In this document: piece after piece, positions 16,257-24,388 of the stretch
Layout of the letters: each line of letters starts with the position of its first letter
Numbering within the stretch: position 1 is the first letter of the stretch
Source: Oscillospiraceae bacterium
GTDB taxonomy: Bacteria; Bacillota; Clostridia; Oscillospirales; Oscillospiraceae
Assembly (NCBI GenBank): GCA_902799075.1
Contig: CADBYZ010000032.1
Coordinates: forward strand, 1-36,081
Direction of reading: 5' to 3'
Length of the DNA stretch: 36,081 nt
The notes under the pieces: model-generated
What the model was told of the DNA's origin: nothing
The model's database searches: none
Seen by the model: the letters and a program-made list of their open reading frames with translations, nothing else
Program-made: the position numbers and the translations under genes

Positions 16257-17609
16257 ATGAAGAAAACAATCGCGATGATCCTGATGCTCTGCCTGGTGCA
16301 GGCTGCTCTGTGTGCCGGTGCATTTGCAGACGGCGGCTATCAGATCAAGGCCGTCGATCCCGACGGCAATCCCGTTCAGGGTGTCATGGTGCAGTTCTGC
16401 TCCGACGACCAGTGCCTGATGGGCAAGACCGGCGAAGACGGCATCGCCGCCTTTGACATGCCCGCCGGCAGCTACACGGTCCACCTGCTCAAGGTTCCCG
16501 CCGGTTATGAAAAGGACACGACCGAGTATCCCGTCCCCGCGGCCCCGGATCTCGTGGTCCTCACCGTCCGACCCGAGGGTGCCGCAGCAGCCGAAAGTGA
16601 AGCAGCCGAGGCCGAGGCCGAAGTGATCGACGTGCCCCAGCTCGGTCTGCACTTTGAGACGCCCGAGGCTCTGCGCAATCTGAAAGGCCAGATTTCTCTC
16701 GATTATGATTTTGCCGATGAAGGCCTGCTGATCATCCCCGTGTCGTACCTCGCCGTTTCCAAGGCCGACAACGACGCCTACAACGCCTACTACAAAAAGG
16801 CCATCGAAGCCTACACCAACGGCAAGGAGCCCGATGCCGATCCCGATCACCCCTCCTGGCTGAGCGGTTATGATGATTCCCCGCTTTACAATATTTATGT
16901 TATCAACGGCGGCCGCGGCGAGAAGGAACTGCTCGAGCTGCTTCAGAAGAATTACGGCCTCGGTGAAGAAACACTCACCGCCCTCACCGAGATCGGCTCG
17001 GACGGTGACTGCCGCTTCTTCTATAGTCAGTACTCCGGGGAAATTGCCTCCCTGGACGAGTACAAGCCTGTCATCGGCGAGTTCTATGACGAGTTTGAAA
17101 CGCTCCTGAAGGACCCGGCGCCCTATCTCTCCGGCCTGAAGCTTTCGGCTCCCGAATGGCCCAAGGTCAAGAAGGTCGGCGAAACCCTCTCCTTCAAGAC
17201 CAGCGATCTTGAAGGCAATGACATTGACAGCGCAGAGCTCTTCTCCAAGGCCAAGGTCACCGTGGTCAACTGCTGGGCGACCTGGTGCGGCCCCTGCAAG
17301 GGTGAGCTGCCCGAGCTCGGCGAGATGGCCAAGGAGCTCGAGGCCCAGGGCTGCCAGCTTGTCGGCCTGTGCACCGACGCGATGGATGACGAAACCGTCG
17401 CAACCGCAAAGCAGCTCCTGAGCGACGCGAACGCTGCCTACCTGAACCTGCGCTGCACCGATGAGATCACAGACGATCTCTCCCTCATGGCCTGGCCCAC
17501 CACCTACTTCGTGGACAGCGAAGGCAAGCTGCTGGCCGCTCCCTTCGAGGGTGCCTCCCCCGAGACCTACCGCACAATGCTGGCCGATTGCCTGGCTCAG
17601 CTTGGTTAA
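16257..17609 (+). CDS. Secreted protein with N-terminal transthyretin-like and C-terminal thioredoxin domains
   Basis: 450 residues. Signal peptide at 1-24 (ends AGAFA). Residues 28-104 are a small beta domain of the prealbumin/SdrD-B type (VDPDGNPVQGVMVQFCSDDQC, split at 20: GKTGEDGIAAFDMPAGSYTV). An Ala/Glu linker (107-123) follows, then a 175-residue region I do not recognise, and a TlpA/ResA-like thioredoxin domain from about 305, with active site WCGPC (343-347) and cis-Pro in AWPTTYFVD. Start at 16257 follows GAAGGGAGTATCGAAA. Codon use is strongly biased to C-ending codons, suggesting high expression. Probably an extracytoplasmic thiol-disulfide reductase or oxidase, untethered unless the signal peptide is uncleaved. 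Confidence 0.87.
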   Translation: MKKTIAMILMLCLVQAALCAGAFADGGYQIKAVDPDGNPVQGVMVQFCSDDQCLMGKTGEDGIAAFDMPAGSYTVHLLKVPAGYEKDTTEYPVPAAPDLVVLTVRPEGAAAAESEAAEAEAEVIDVPQLGLHFETPEALRNLKGQISLDYDFADEGLLIIPVSYLAVSKADNDAYNAYYKKAIEAYTNGKEPDADPDHPSWLSGYDDSPLYNIYVINGGRGEKELLELLQKNYGLGEETLTALTEIGSDGDCRFFYSQYSGEIASLDEYKPVIGEFYDEFETLLKDPAPYLSGLKLSAPEWPKVKKVGETLSFKTSDLEGNDIDSAELFSKAKVTVVNCWATWCGPCKGELPELGEMAKELEAQGCQLVGLCTDAMDDETVATAKQLLSDANAAYLNLRCTDEITDDLSLMAWPTTYFVDSEGKLLAAPFEGASPETYRTMLADCLAQLG

Positions 17610-17626
17610 TCCCGAATAACGCTGCA

Positions 17627-17663
17627 AGGGCAGGAGCCGCGGCTCCTGCCCTTGTGTTTTTTT
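17627..17663 (+). terminator. Rho-independent terminator
   Basis: The 26-base perfect palindrome (17627-17652) is followed by TGTGTTTTTTT, 17 bases after the thioredoxin-domain gene. The palindrome is an exact copy of the one at 2286-2311. Confidence 0.9.
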
Positions 17664-17727
17664 GTTCTGATACTTTTGTTTTGAATCTGATACCGCCTGC
17701 TCTCCGATCTTAGGATAAGTCCGGCTC

Positions 17728-18600
17728 TTACGGATTGGTCCGGAGATATTCGTCCAGGATCATTTGCGTTTTCAGGGAATCTTCATGCAGAAGGACTCCC
17801 TTCTCTTCCAGCAGCGTCGTCATCTGCTCCCGCAGGGCCGACGCGGCGGCAAGCCCTGTTACCTTGAACGACAATTCTGTGATATATCCGTCTCTCATCG
17901 GGAAGATGTCGACATCGGCTTCCGTCCCTTCCCAGCTGCCCTTGAGCCGCCTGTATTGCAGCGGCCCAGCCTTCTGGGCCTGCTTGAGCATGGAAGCGCC
18001 CAAATGATCCCTTCCCCAGTTCCGCTCTTCGTCAGGCATCGTTCTTTGAAAGAAGTCGATGGCGTCGGCTGTGCTGAACTGTGACAGGCTGTGGTAATTC
18101 TTATACTTTCCGGATGCCTCCGTCACAACGCTCAAGGTCACTTTGGAAAAGCCCCAGTCGATCTGCGCGGAATAGGCCGTGTCGGAAATGGTAAAGCCGT
18201 CTGCTTTCGCCTGCGCGAGCGCTGTGCGGATTGCCTCTGCGTCCACTCCGGAAAGTGAATAGCGTTTTTTGTAGGAACACTCGATCTTTTTCTTGTTTTC
18301 CTTCCAACGGATCCGATTTGTCCAGCCTTCGTTCAGAAAGTCGTGCCCATAGGTTTCGAGGTAAATGGCGTCGATCGACCGATAATCCGTCCCGGCGCCG
18401 ATCAGCGCACGGAAATCATCGGTCAGCAAATGCTCCTCTGTAAGCACCTTATCGGAATCCAGCAGAAATTTGATCTCGAAATCCACCTGACTCTCGTCCA
18501 GCGCATAAGCAGAAAACGGGACAGAAAAACACAGGCAGAAAAACAGCAGGATAAAAGCCATTGTACGCCTTTGTCTTTGTGCGGCAGAGCCGTGCAGCAT
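17728..18600 (-). CDS. Secreted CYTH-like protein
   Basis: 290 residues. A positively charged N-terminus (QRQRR) and hydrophobic segment ending FSAYA form a signal peptide. The mature part begins VDFEIKFLLDSDKVL and contains YLETYGHDFLNEGWTNRIRWKE and KKKIECSYKKRYSL, which resemble the alternating charged strands of the CYTH/triphosphate tunnel fold. I see this as similarity of pattern, not proof. The C-terminal part (200-290) includes LKGSWEGTEADVDIFP. Start ATG at 18600 follows AGGGGGAATCTTAC. It has its own promoter (18630-18657) shared in sequence with the EamA operon promoter. Function unknown. Confidence 0.7.
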   Translation of the reverse strand: MLHGSAAQRQRRTMAFILLFFCLCFSVPFSAYALDESQVDFEIKFLLDSDKVLTEEHLLTDDFRALIGAGTDYRSIDAIYLETYGHDFLNEGWTNRIRWKENKKKIECSYKKRYSLSGVDAEAIRTALAQAKADGFTISDTAYSAQIDWGFSKVTLSVVTEASGKYKNYHSLSQFSTADAIDFFQRTMPDEERNWGRDHLGASMLKQAQKAGPLQYRRLKGSWEGTEADVDIFPMRDGYITELSFKVTGLAAASALREQMTTLLEEKGVLLHEDSLKTQMILDEYLRTNP

Positions 18601-18629
18601 GTAAGATTCCCCCTTTAACTATTCCTCTT

Positions 18630-18657
18630 ATTGTATCAGGATTTGAATTTCCGTCAA
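18630..18657 (-). promoter_or_regulatory. Promoter of the CYTH-like gene
   Basis: TTGACG (18657-18652), 16-base spacer, TACAAT (18635-18630). From CATTGACG to TACAATA it differs from the promoter at 10455-10482 at a single position. Confidence 0.75.
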
Positions 18658-18720
18658 TGATGAAAATAGTTCTCACAGGCGTGATTGATCATCTCCGGTG
18701 CTTTCCGCGCTTTCACCGGG

Positions 18721-18765
18721 AAAAGCTCCCGCCCGCCGGTAAACAAGCCGGTGAGTGGGAGCTTT
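18721..18765 (-). terminator. Terminator after the surface lipoprotein gene
   Basis: AAAGCTCCC and GGGAGCTTT close a stem containing a second CCGG pairing. On the minus strand it is followed by TTTTCC; the + side is also T-rich, so it may work both ways. It lies 10 bases after the lipoprotein stop. Confidence 0.7.
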
Positions 18766-18774
18766 CTTTCTCTT

Positions 18775-19815
18775 TTATTGCAGATAGTTTTTCACATTCA
18801 GGGTCTCGCCCGTGCGCTGTTCCTCTTCCATAACGCCGGGGACAAATTCGGTAACATAGGCTTCTCCCGAAACCGGGTCGATGTAGTAGCGGTTCAGCGC
18901 CCCGGTGTACGAGCGGAACACGACCACGATCTGATTCTCGTCACTCGAGGAGAGGTCCCAATAAACCGGCGCGTCCCCTGCGTTCGCGCTGTTGGCCAGC
19001 TCCGGATTGGCGGCAAGGCAGTAATTTCTGATCGCGGAAACCGCCTGTTCGTCCGTAATTCTGCTTTCACCTGGACCTGCAATGACTGAGAAGGTGTTCA
19101 TAAAACGGCTGATCTGCATGCTGTAAAATTCGGAATCCGTAATGTAGCAATGCGAAATGGCCACGCGGCAGCCGTCGGGCGCCGGGAACACATACACCGA
19201 CTGCAGGTGCTCGGCCATCTGGTTGGTGCCCTTGATGACAGATGCCTCGATGTGAATGCAATTGCCTGCCTTGTCAAGCGTAATGGGTTCGGGCTTGCTC
19301 TCATACTCGTTTGAAAGCCGGTCGGCAATGAACGCGGCCACCGTCTCGGCATCCTCCGCATGGGATGTCACCTCGAGATAGTTCTCGGGCTGTTCGGGGT
19401 CGTCATAAGCGGAGATGAAGCGCTCACGATCCGGCTCGCTGCGCCGCACGAATCTTTCATAGTCGTAGTCCATCTCGAAGCCGAGCGCGTCGTTTCGGAT
19501 GTGCTCGTACCTGATGGTCTCCTCCATGCCCTGGAACGTCATGGTGCCTTCAAAGCGCTCGCCGTTCTGACGCTCGATAACGGGCGGCTGAACCGGGGGC
19601 GGGGTGGGTCCGGGCGTACTCACCGGCTCCGTGGGTGCGGGCGTGGTCACGGGCGCGGGACTGGGTTCGGCAGGCGCAGGCGTGCTCACAGGTTCGGCCG
19701 TCGGCTCCGCCGGCTTTGCGGGCTGGCCGATTTTGCCGCAGCCGCAGAGCAGCACTGCCAGCAACACAAGTATGAGTGCCAGGGATATCGTTGAAACGTG
19801 TTTTCTCCTGAACAT
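18775..19815 (-). CDS. Lipoprotein with Pro-rich linker, function unknown
   Basis: 346 residues. Signal with lipobox LLCGC (Cys26) marks a membrane-anchored lipoprotein. Residues 30-80 are a repetitive Pro/Thr/Ala/Glu linker (PVSTPAPAEP, PVSTPGPTPPP), presumably spanning the cell wall. Residues 85-346 are globular; the end (YYIDPVSGEAYVTEFVPG) resembles the closing strand of PepSY-like or DUF4124-type modules, but I cannot assign it. Start ATG at 19815 follows GGAGGAAATGAAACA. Preceded by a good promoter (19851-19879) and followed by a terminator, so transcribed alone. Similar proteins are common in Clostridia, but I cannot give a function. Confidence 0.8.
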   Translation of the reverse strand: MFRRKHVSTISLALILVLLAVLLCGCGKIGQPAKPAEPTAEPVSTPAPAEPSPAPVTTPAPTEPVSTPGPTPPPVQPPVIERQNGERFEGTMTFQGMEETIRYEHIRNDALGFEMDYDYERFVRRSEPDRERFISAYDDPEQPENYLEVTSHAEDAETVAAFIADRLSNEYESKPEPITLDKAGNCIHIEASVIKGTNQMAEHLQSVYVFPAPDGCRVAISHCYITDSEFYSMQISRFMNTFSVIAGPGESRITDEQAVSAIRNYCLAANPELANSANAGDAPVYWDLSSSDENQIVVVFRSYTGALNRYYIDPVSGEAYVTEFVPGVMEEEQRTGETLNVKNYLQ

Positions 19816-19850
19816 TGTTTCATTTCCTCCAACAATCTGATGATGCAGAG

Positions 19851-19879
19851 ATTATATTCTTTTCTCGAGAGAATGGCAA
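19851..19879 (-). promoter_or_regulatory. Promoter of the lipoprotein gene
   Basis: TTGCCA (19879-19874), 17-base spacer, TATAAT (19856-19851), 36 bases upstream of the start. Confidence 0.75.
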
Positions 19880-19915
19880 GTGCCTCGGAGCGGGTTCCAC
19901 GCAGGGAAAACGCGT

Positions 19916-20875
19916 TTACTTTGCGTACCCGGTTGCAAAATCGACCACGTTGCGCAGCTCTTCCCCCGCGAGATAGGCGGCGAGGTTGCCCGCCGCGATA
20001 TCGACAATGCGCTCGAAGGTCTCCGGCAGGTGGAAGAAGCCCGAGATGTGCGGCGTGATGACGAGGTTTTCCAGGCCCCAGAGAGGGCTCTCGGCGGGGA
20101 GCGGTTCTGTCTCGACAACATCGATGGCCGCAGCGCTGATTTTATGCTCCCTGAGTGCGCGGCAGAGCACCTCGGACGAGACGGCATTGCCGCGCCCGCA
20201 GTTGACGAAGACGGCGCTGTCCTTCATTCTGTCAAAGCGCTCGTCCGTATACAGGTAGCGGGTCTCGGCGGTGTTCGGCAGCACCGACATGACGACATCC
20301 GCGCGCGGCAGGACACTGTCGATGTCCTGCGTCAGCACGAGCTCGTCCACGTATTCCGGGCAGGCGCCGCCGCGTCGCTTGACGCCGATCACATGCGCGC
20401 CCATCGCCTTGACCATGCGCGCATAGGCCCGGCCGATGTCCCCGAGCCCGACCACCACGACGGTGCTGTCGGAAAGGGACGTGACGGTGCCGCGGTCGCT
20501 CCAGTGATTCTTCAGCTGTTCGTCCCGGTACAGGTGCAGCTTTTTGATCAGCATCAGCGTCAGGGCAAAGGCGTGCTCCGAAACCGCCTTGCTATAGGCG
20601 CCGGTGGCGTTGGTGAGCACGGTTTTCGCAGCGAGTACGCCCGGCACGATATAGGGGTCTACCCCGGCGGAGGCGGTCTGCAGCCACTCGAGGTTCTCCG
20701 AGGCCCGGAGCATGTCCGGTTTCGGCTGGCCGATAATGACGTTTGCCGCCTGTATCTGCTCAAGGCTCACCTCGTCGGGCCTGCTGTACGTAAAGTGGCA
20801 GCCCGCACCCGCCGCCTCCAGCTTCTCTCTGTGCCTGGCCTCTGTGGGCAGCAGAACGAGTATATTCTTTTTCAT
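19916..20875 (-). CDS. D-2-hydroxyacid dehydrogenase
   Basis: 319 residues, NAD(P)-dependent oxidoreductase of the D-isomer-specific 2-hydroxyacid dehydrogenase family, cytosolic. The Rossmann motif GLGDIG is at 143-148. The catalytic triad residues are R228 (NCGRGN), E255/E257 (DVVETEPLP) and H276 (TPHISG). The residue after the Rossmann second strand is basic (VKRRGG), which suggests NADP may be preferred. Start at 20875 with GGAGTGCGCGAAT; promoter at 20913-20940. It stands alone. The substrate could be a 2-keto acid such as glyoxylate, hydroxypyruvate or a branched analogue; the sequence does not decide. Confidence 0.92.
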   Translation of the reverse strand: MKKNILVLLPTEARHREKLEAAGAGCHFTYSRPDEVSLEQIQAANVIIGQPKPDMLRASENLEWLQTASAGVDPYIVPGVLAAKTVLTNATGAYSKAVSEHAFALTLMLIKKLHLYRDEQLKNHWSDRGTVTSLSDSTVVVVGLGDIGRAYARMVKAMGAHVIGVKRRGGACPEYVDELVLTQDIDSVLPRADVVMSVLPNTAETRYLYTDERFDRMKDSAVFVNCGRGNAVSSEVLCRALREHKISAAAIDVVETEPLPAESPLWGLENLVITPHISGFFHLPETFERIVDIAAGNLAAYLAGEELRNVVDFATGYAK

Positions 20876-20912
20876 ATTCGCGCACTCCTTTTTTACGTTT
20901 TTGCCTGACTCT

Positions 20913-20940
20913 ATTGTAGCAGGTTTTCCGCGCCCGTCAA
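20913..20940 (-). promoter_or_regulatory. Promoter of the D-2-hydroxyacid dehydrogenase gene
   Basis: TTGACG (20940-20935), 16-base spacer, TACAAT (20918-20913). Same boxes and spacing as at 10455 and 18630, but a different spacer sequence. Confidence 0.7.
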
Positions 20941-20962
20941 TGTTCTTTGTCCGCGTTTGGCG

Positions 20963-20988
20963 AAAAAAGGCCCCTGAAGCCGGGGCCT
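20963..20988 (-). terminator. Terminator after the small multidrug export gene
   Basis: Minus strand: AGGCCCC, 7-base loop, GGGGCCT, then TTTTTC. It lies 13 bases after the stop at 21001. Confidence 0.85.
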
Positions 20989-21000
20989 CAGGGGGTTGGA

Positions 21001-21483
21001 TTATAAGACAACATGGATCACGCCGTAGGTGATAAGGGTCATGATGGCGGCGGCAATGCAGACGCCGATGAGGATGACTGGGACCGCCTTGGCGGTGCGG
21101 ATGTTCAGGAGCGCCGCAATCAGCGCGCCCGTCCAGGCGCCGGTACCGGGCAGCGGGATCGCCACAAAGAGCAGCAGGCCCCAGTGCCCGTATTTCTCTA
21201 CGGTCTCACCCTTGAGATGGGCGCGGTTCTCAAGCTTCGTGACCAGTGCGTTCATGCGGGGCATGTGCTTGCGCATCCAGGCGAAGATACGCTTGATATA
21301 GACGATGATGAACGGCACCGGGAACATATTGCCCAACAGCGCAGCCATCAGAGCAAGCGGATATTCCAGGCCCTGGGCAATACCGAAGGGCAGGCCCACG
21401 CGAAGCTCTCCGACGGGCAGCATGGATATAAAAAAAGTTGCGCACATTTTCCCGACAACCGTGCCGGTCAACCAGTCTATCAT
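21001..21483 (-). CDS. Small multidrug export protein family (PF06695-like)
   Basis: 160 residues, four to five membrane segments. The family hallmarks are visible: ISMLPVGELRVGLPFGIAQG near the N-terminus, LLGNMFPVPFIIVYIKRIFAW, and the re-entrant VAIPLPGTGAWTGALIAALL near 110-130. The family name derives from early annotation; its transported substrate is not established and it is related in pattern to DedA/SNARE-associated (VTT) proteins. Start ATG at 21483 follows ACGGAGTAACTGT; own promoter at 21519-21547 and terminator at 20963-20988, so monocistronic. Confidence 0.9.
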   Translation of the reverse strand: MIDWLTGTVVGKMCATFFISMLPVGELRVGLPFGIAQGLEYPLALMAALLGNMFPVPFIIVYIKRIFAWMRKHMPRMNALVTKLENRAHLKGETVEKYGHWGLLLFVAIPLPGTGAWTGALIAALLNIRTAKAVPVILIGVCIAAAIMTLITYGVIHVVL

Positions 21484-21518
21484 ACAGTTACTCCGTGTTT
21501 TTGCAAAGAATCCTGTTT

Positions 21519-21547
21519 ATTGTAGCACACCCGCGCCGGGGGTTCAA
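21519..21547 (-). promoter_or_regulatory. Promoter of the small multidrug export gene
   Basis: TTGAAC (21547-21542), 17-base spacer, TACAAT (21524-21519), preceded by TGC (extended -10). Confidence 0.7.
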
Positions 21548-21552
21548 GAGTA

Positions 21553-22830
21553 TTATGTGTTAAGCAGTGCCGCCGCCGCGGAGCCGGGCAGTGTGGTCTC
21601 CGAGCCGACATGCAGTTCGCAGGCGATGCCGCGCTTTTCCGTGCCGTAGAGCTGCAGCAGGCGCTCAAGCTCGGGACGGTAGCAGCGGCCCTTCTGTACC
21701 AGGGAGCCCTCCGCCAGCATGCAGACCGGTTTTTCCCGTCCGCCGCCGATGAGCTCCGCCAGGGCCAGGAGGTTGACGCACATGCATCTGGCTGAGCGAT
21801 GGAACAGGGCAAGGCTCAGCGTCTGGGCAAAGCTGTGGTCCTCCTCAGTCCCGCCGAGCATCTCAAAGCCCTCGCCGCAGGCCCAGGCGTCAATGACCGC
21901 CGAGTCGAACACCGGCAGGGAGCGCACCTTTTCGGCGCACTCGCCGCTCAGAAGGCCCTCGTCGGCAGCGGCGTTCAGCATCAGGTGGCAAATCTCGCCC
22001 AGGTACACACCTGCGGTCAGCTTTTCAAAATGCTTCTGGCCGGGGTTGTGGCTCTCGGCGTCCAGCATTTTGTCAAATTCGCCGCCCTTTATACCGTCGT
22101 ACTTTCCGGACTCCAGGTTGATGATCATGCCCTTGTCCCCTTCGAGCCCCAGCTTGCCGATGGCGGAGACGGGCAGGGAAACGCAGGTGTTGGTGCCGGT
22201 GCCGCTGACCTGGCCGATGAAGCCCGCATACTTGGACTTGTCAAGCCCCGCCGCCATGCCCAGCAGCACCGCCACGGTGTCGTTGAGGATGACGATCTTT
22301 TTCCCGGTGATGCCGCGGCGCTCCAGTTCCGCGATCAGGGACGCGCCGATCAGCTGTCCCTCGCAGCCGTTGACCACGACCTCCTTGTCAATGGTAATGA
22401 CACGGCCGTCCCGCTCAGGGGTGATGGTCGCGGCATAGGAGAAGCAGAAGCCGATGACGTCAGCCCGGTCCATGAGCGGCTCAATGGCGTCGGCGGTGAA
22501 ACGGATAAACTCCTCCCAGGTGCAGGGGACCTCGGTGCCGGGCATGTGGCGCTTGATCATGTCCGTGACCGTGCAGCCGCCGGACTGGAAACGGACAAGA
22601 GCGCTGCGGAAGTTGGTGCCGCCCGCGTCGATCACAGCGGCCTGCATACCGGCCGTCAGCTCCCCGTCGTTGGAGAGGTAGGTGGGGATCATGTCCATGG
22701 AGCACGCCTCACCCGCAAGGCCGCTCTTCATCTCGGCAAGCATTCTGTAGATGCACACATCGGGATCAATGCTCTCGGGGTTCATGCCGTGTCTCGTCAG
22801 AAATTTGAGGGCTTTCTCGTTGGTCGTCAT
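21553..22830 (-). CDS. Hexokinase family protein (eukaryotic-type two-domain fold)
   Basis: 425 residues; phosphorylates glucose or a related hexose with ATP in the cytosol. The actin-like ATPase fold is visible in order: phosphate-1 DAGGTNFRSALV near 70, FCFSYAATITPE, catalytic ILNDTVAVLLGMAAG near 200, and QVSGTGTNTCVSLP near 225. This is the layout of eukaryotic-type hexokinases, about 100 residues longer than ROK or Glk glucokinases. The start ATG at 22830 follows AAAGGAAAAGCAGCT; an ATG six codons upstream has no site. A terminator (22852-22880) separates it from the SPFH gene; its own promoter is not clear. Confidence 0.9.
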   Translation of the reverse strand: MTTNEKALKFLTRHGMNPESIDPDVCIYRMLAEMKSGLAGEACSMDMIPTYLSNDGELTAGMQAAVIDAGGTNFRSALVRFQSGGCTVTDMIKRHMPGTEVPCTWEEFIRFTADAIEPLMDRADVIGFCFSYAATITPERDGRVITIDKEVVVNGCEGQLIGASLIAELERRGITGKKIVILNDTVAVLLGMAAGLDKSKYAGFIGQVSGTGTNTCVSLPVSAIGKLGLEGDKGMIINLESGKYDGIKGGEFDKMLDAESHNPGQKHFEKLTAGVYLGEICHLMLNAAADEGLLSGECAEKVRSLPVFDSAVIDAWACGEGFEMLGGTEEDHSFAQTLSLALFHRSARCMCVNLLALAELIGGGREKPVCMLAEGSLVQKGRCYRPELERLLQLYGTEKRGIACELHVGSETTLPGSAAAALLNT

Positions 22831-22851
22831 AGCTGCTTTTCCTTTCATTGG

Positions 22852-22880
22852 AAGACCGGCGGGTCGGTTCCGCCGGTCTT
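22852..22880 (-). terminator. 11-bp stem-loop between the SPFH and hexokinase genes
   Basis: AAGACCGGCGG (22852-22862) pairs perfectly with CCGCCGGTCTT (22870-22880). The minus-strand side continues TTCCAATG; the T-run is short, so termination may be partial and hexokinase may depend on read-through. Confidence 0.65.
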
Positions 22881-22893
22881 ATTTATTTATACT

Positions 22894-23796
22894 TTAGTTC
22901 TTGGTCTCTTTGACGGATTCCATCAGGCCTGCCGCAAGACCCGCCACGCTCTGGATCTCGCTCGGGATAATGATCTTGGTGGCCTGTCCGTTGGCGGCGC
23001 TGGAGAAGGCCTCCATGGCCTTGAGCTTGATCACCGCGTCGGAGGGCGCAGCCTCGTTGATGAGGCGGATGCCTTCGGCGGTCGCGGTCTGGACCTTGAG
23101 GATGGCCTCGGCCTGGCCTTCGGCCTCGAGGATCTGCTGCTGCTTCTTGGCGTCGGCCCGCAGGATGGCGGATTCCTTTTCGCCCTCGGCCTCCAGGATG
23201 GCGGCGCGCTTTTCGCCCTCGGCCCGGAGGATGGATTCACGGCGCTCGCGCTCGGCCTTCATCTGCTTCTCCATGGCGTTCTGGATCTCTTTGGGCGGCA
23301 GGATGTTCTTGAGCTCCACGCGGTTGACCTTGATGCCCCAGGGGTCGGTGGCTTCGTCCAGAATGGAGCGCATCTTGGAGTTGATGATGTCGCGGCTTGT
23401 CAGGCACTGGTCCAGCTCCAGGTCGCCGATGATATTACGCAGCGTAGTGGCGGAGAGGTTTTCGATGGCGAGCATGGGCTGCTCGATGCCGTAGGTGTAA
23501 AGACGCGGATCGGTGATCTGGAAATAGACGACGGTGTCGATCTGCATGGTGACGTTGTCCTTCGTAATGACGGGCTGGGGCGGGAAGTCCGCCACCTGCT
23601 CCTTGAGAGAGACCACCTTGGCAATACGCTCCACAAAGGGGAGCTTGAAGTGGATGCCCACGTTCCAGGTCGTCTTATACGCGCCCAGAAACTCAATGAC
23701 ATAGGCCCGCGCCTGCTGGACGATACGGATGCAGCGCACGGCGATGAAAACGGCCACAAGAACGACGATGCCCAAAACAATCATACTGGTATTCAT
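22894..23796 (-). CDS. SPFH/band 7 (stomatin/QmcA-like) membrane protein
   Basis: 300 residues. One N-terminal membrane anchor (about 5-22), then the SPFH domain with FLGAYKTTWNVGIHFKLPF, VDTVVYFQITDPRLYTYGI and LRNIIGDLELDQCLTSRD. An Ala/Glu-rich coiled coil follows (about 170-235, repeated ILRAEGEKRAAILEAEGEKE-type heptads) and a C-terminal oligomerisation part. Forms membrane microdomain scaffolds that bind proteases or other partners. The start overlaps the NfeD stop by four bases (ATGA), so the two are translationally coupled, as is usual for SPFH-NfeD pairs. Confidence 0.94.
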   Translation of the reverse strand: MNTSMIVLGIVVLVAVFIAVRCIRIVQQARAYVIEFLGAYKTTWNVGIHFKLPFVERIAKVVSLKEQVADFPPQPVITKDNVTMQIDTVVYFQITDPRLYTYGIEQPMLAIENLSATTLRNIIGDLELDQCLTSRDIINSKMRSILDEATDPWGIKVNRVELKNILPPKEIQNAMEKQMKAERERRESILRAEGEKRAAILEAEGEKESAILRADAKKQQQILEAEGQAEAILKVQTATAEGIRLINEAAPSDAVIKLKAMEAFSSAANGQATKIIIPSEIQSVAGLAAGLMESVKETKN

Positions 23797-24266
23797 GCGT
23801 GTACCTCCTCAGTTTCACGTTTTTCTTCCACAATCAGCTTGACGCCCTCAATGCGTACCGCGCGCAGGACGGTGCCCTTCTCGGCCCTGCCCTCGGGGGA
23901 GGTCATGCGGGCGGTCCAGATTTTGCCGCCCACGCTCACGGCACCCGTGCCGCGGACGTTGTCGATGGTCTCTGTCACCACGCAGTCCTTTCCGATGGCC
24001 ATGTCGGCATTGGTGGGCACGGCGCGGCCGTTTACGTACTTCTTCGCAAGCGGTCGCGTGAGCAGAAGGCTCACCACCGAGACCAGGAAAAACCACACAA
24101 GCTGCAGCCACAAGGGCGCGCCCAGCATGGAGGATATCATGGCCGCCAGCGCCCCCAGGGCAAACCAGATGGACACAAGTCCCGGCGCCAGTGCCTCCAC
24201 GATCAGCAGCACGATCATCGCCCCGAGCCACAGCGCGGTCATGCTCACAGAAAAAACAGCTGTCAT
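23793..24266 (-). CDS. NfeD family membrane protein
   Basis: 157 residues from ATG 24266, which follows AAAGGAGAAGCTATC; the open frame upstream contains the promoter and is not coding. Three or four membrane segments (about 5-90) are followed by an OB-fold soluble domain (IGKDCVVTETIDNVRGTGAVSV near 95) typical of the short, protease-less NfeD form. Works with the SPFH protein encoded next, whose start overlaps its stop; such pairs are thought to stabilise flotillin-like assemblies in the membrane. Confidence 0.92.
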   Translation of the reverse strand: MTAVFSVSMTALWLGAMIVLLIVEALAPGLVSIWFALGALAAMISSMLGAPLWLQLVWFFLVSVVSLLLTRPLAKKYVNGRAVPTNADMAIGKDCVVTETIDNVRGTGAVSVGGKIWTARMTSPEGRAEKGTVLRAVRIEGVKLIVEEKRETEEVHA

Positions 24267-24308
24267 GATAGCTTCTCCTTTCCGCATAACTCTTTTTATC
24301 CAACATTG

Positions 24309-24337
24309 ATTATAATATGCCTCGATAAAAACCGCAA
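24309..24337 (-). promoter_or_regulatory. Promoter of the NfeD-SPFH operon
   Basis: TTGCGG (24337-24332), 17-base spacer, TATAAT (24314-24309), 43 bases upstream of the NfeD start. Confidence 0.75.
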
Positions 24338-24388
24338 GTGGGATTGTGTGGCATATTCTCAAATTTCAATATTCTTAACAAAGTTTCT

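Noticed and set aside
16230..17627. 465-codon minus-strand frame opposite the thioredoxin-domain gene
   Set aside because: The + strand has signal peptide, WCGPC and a ribosome binding site; the minus frame has none.
21799..24309. 836-codon + strand frame across hexokinase, SPFH and NfeD
   Set aside because: Spans three real minus-strand genes and their terminator; repetitive composition typical of antisense frames.
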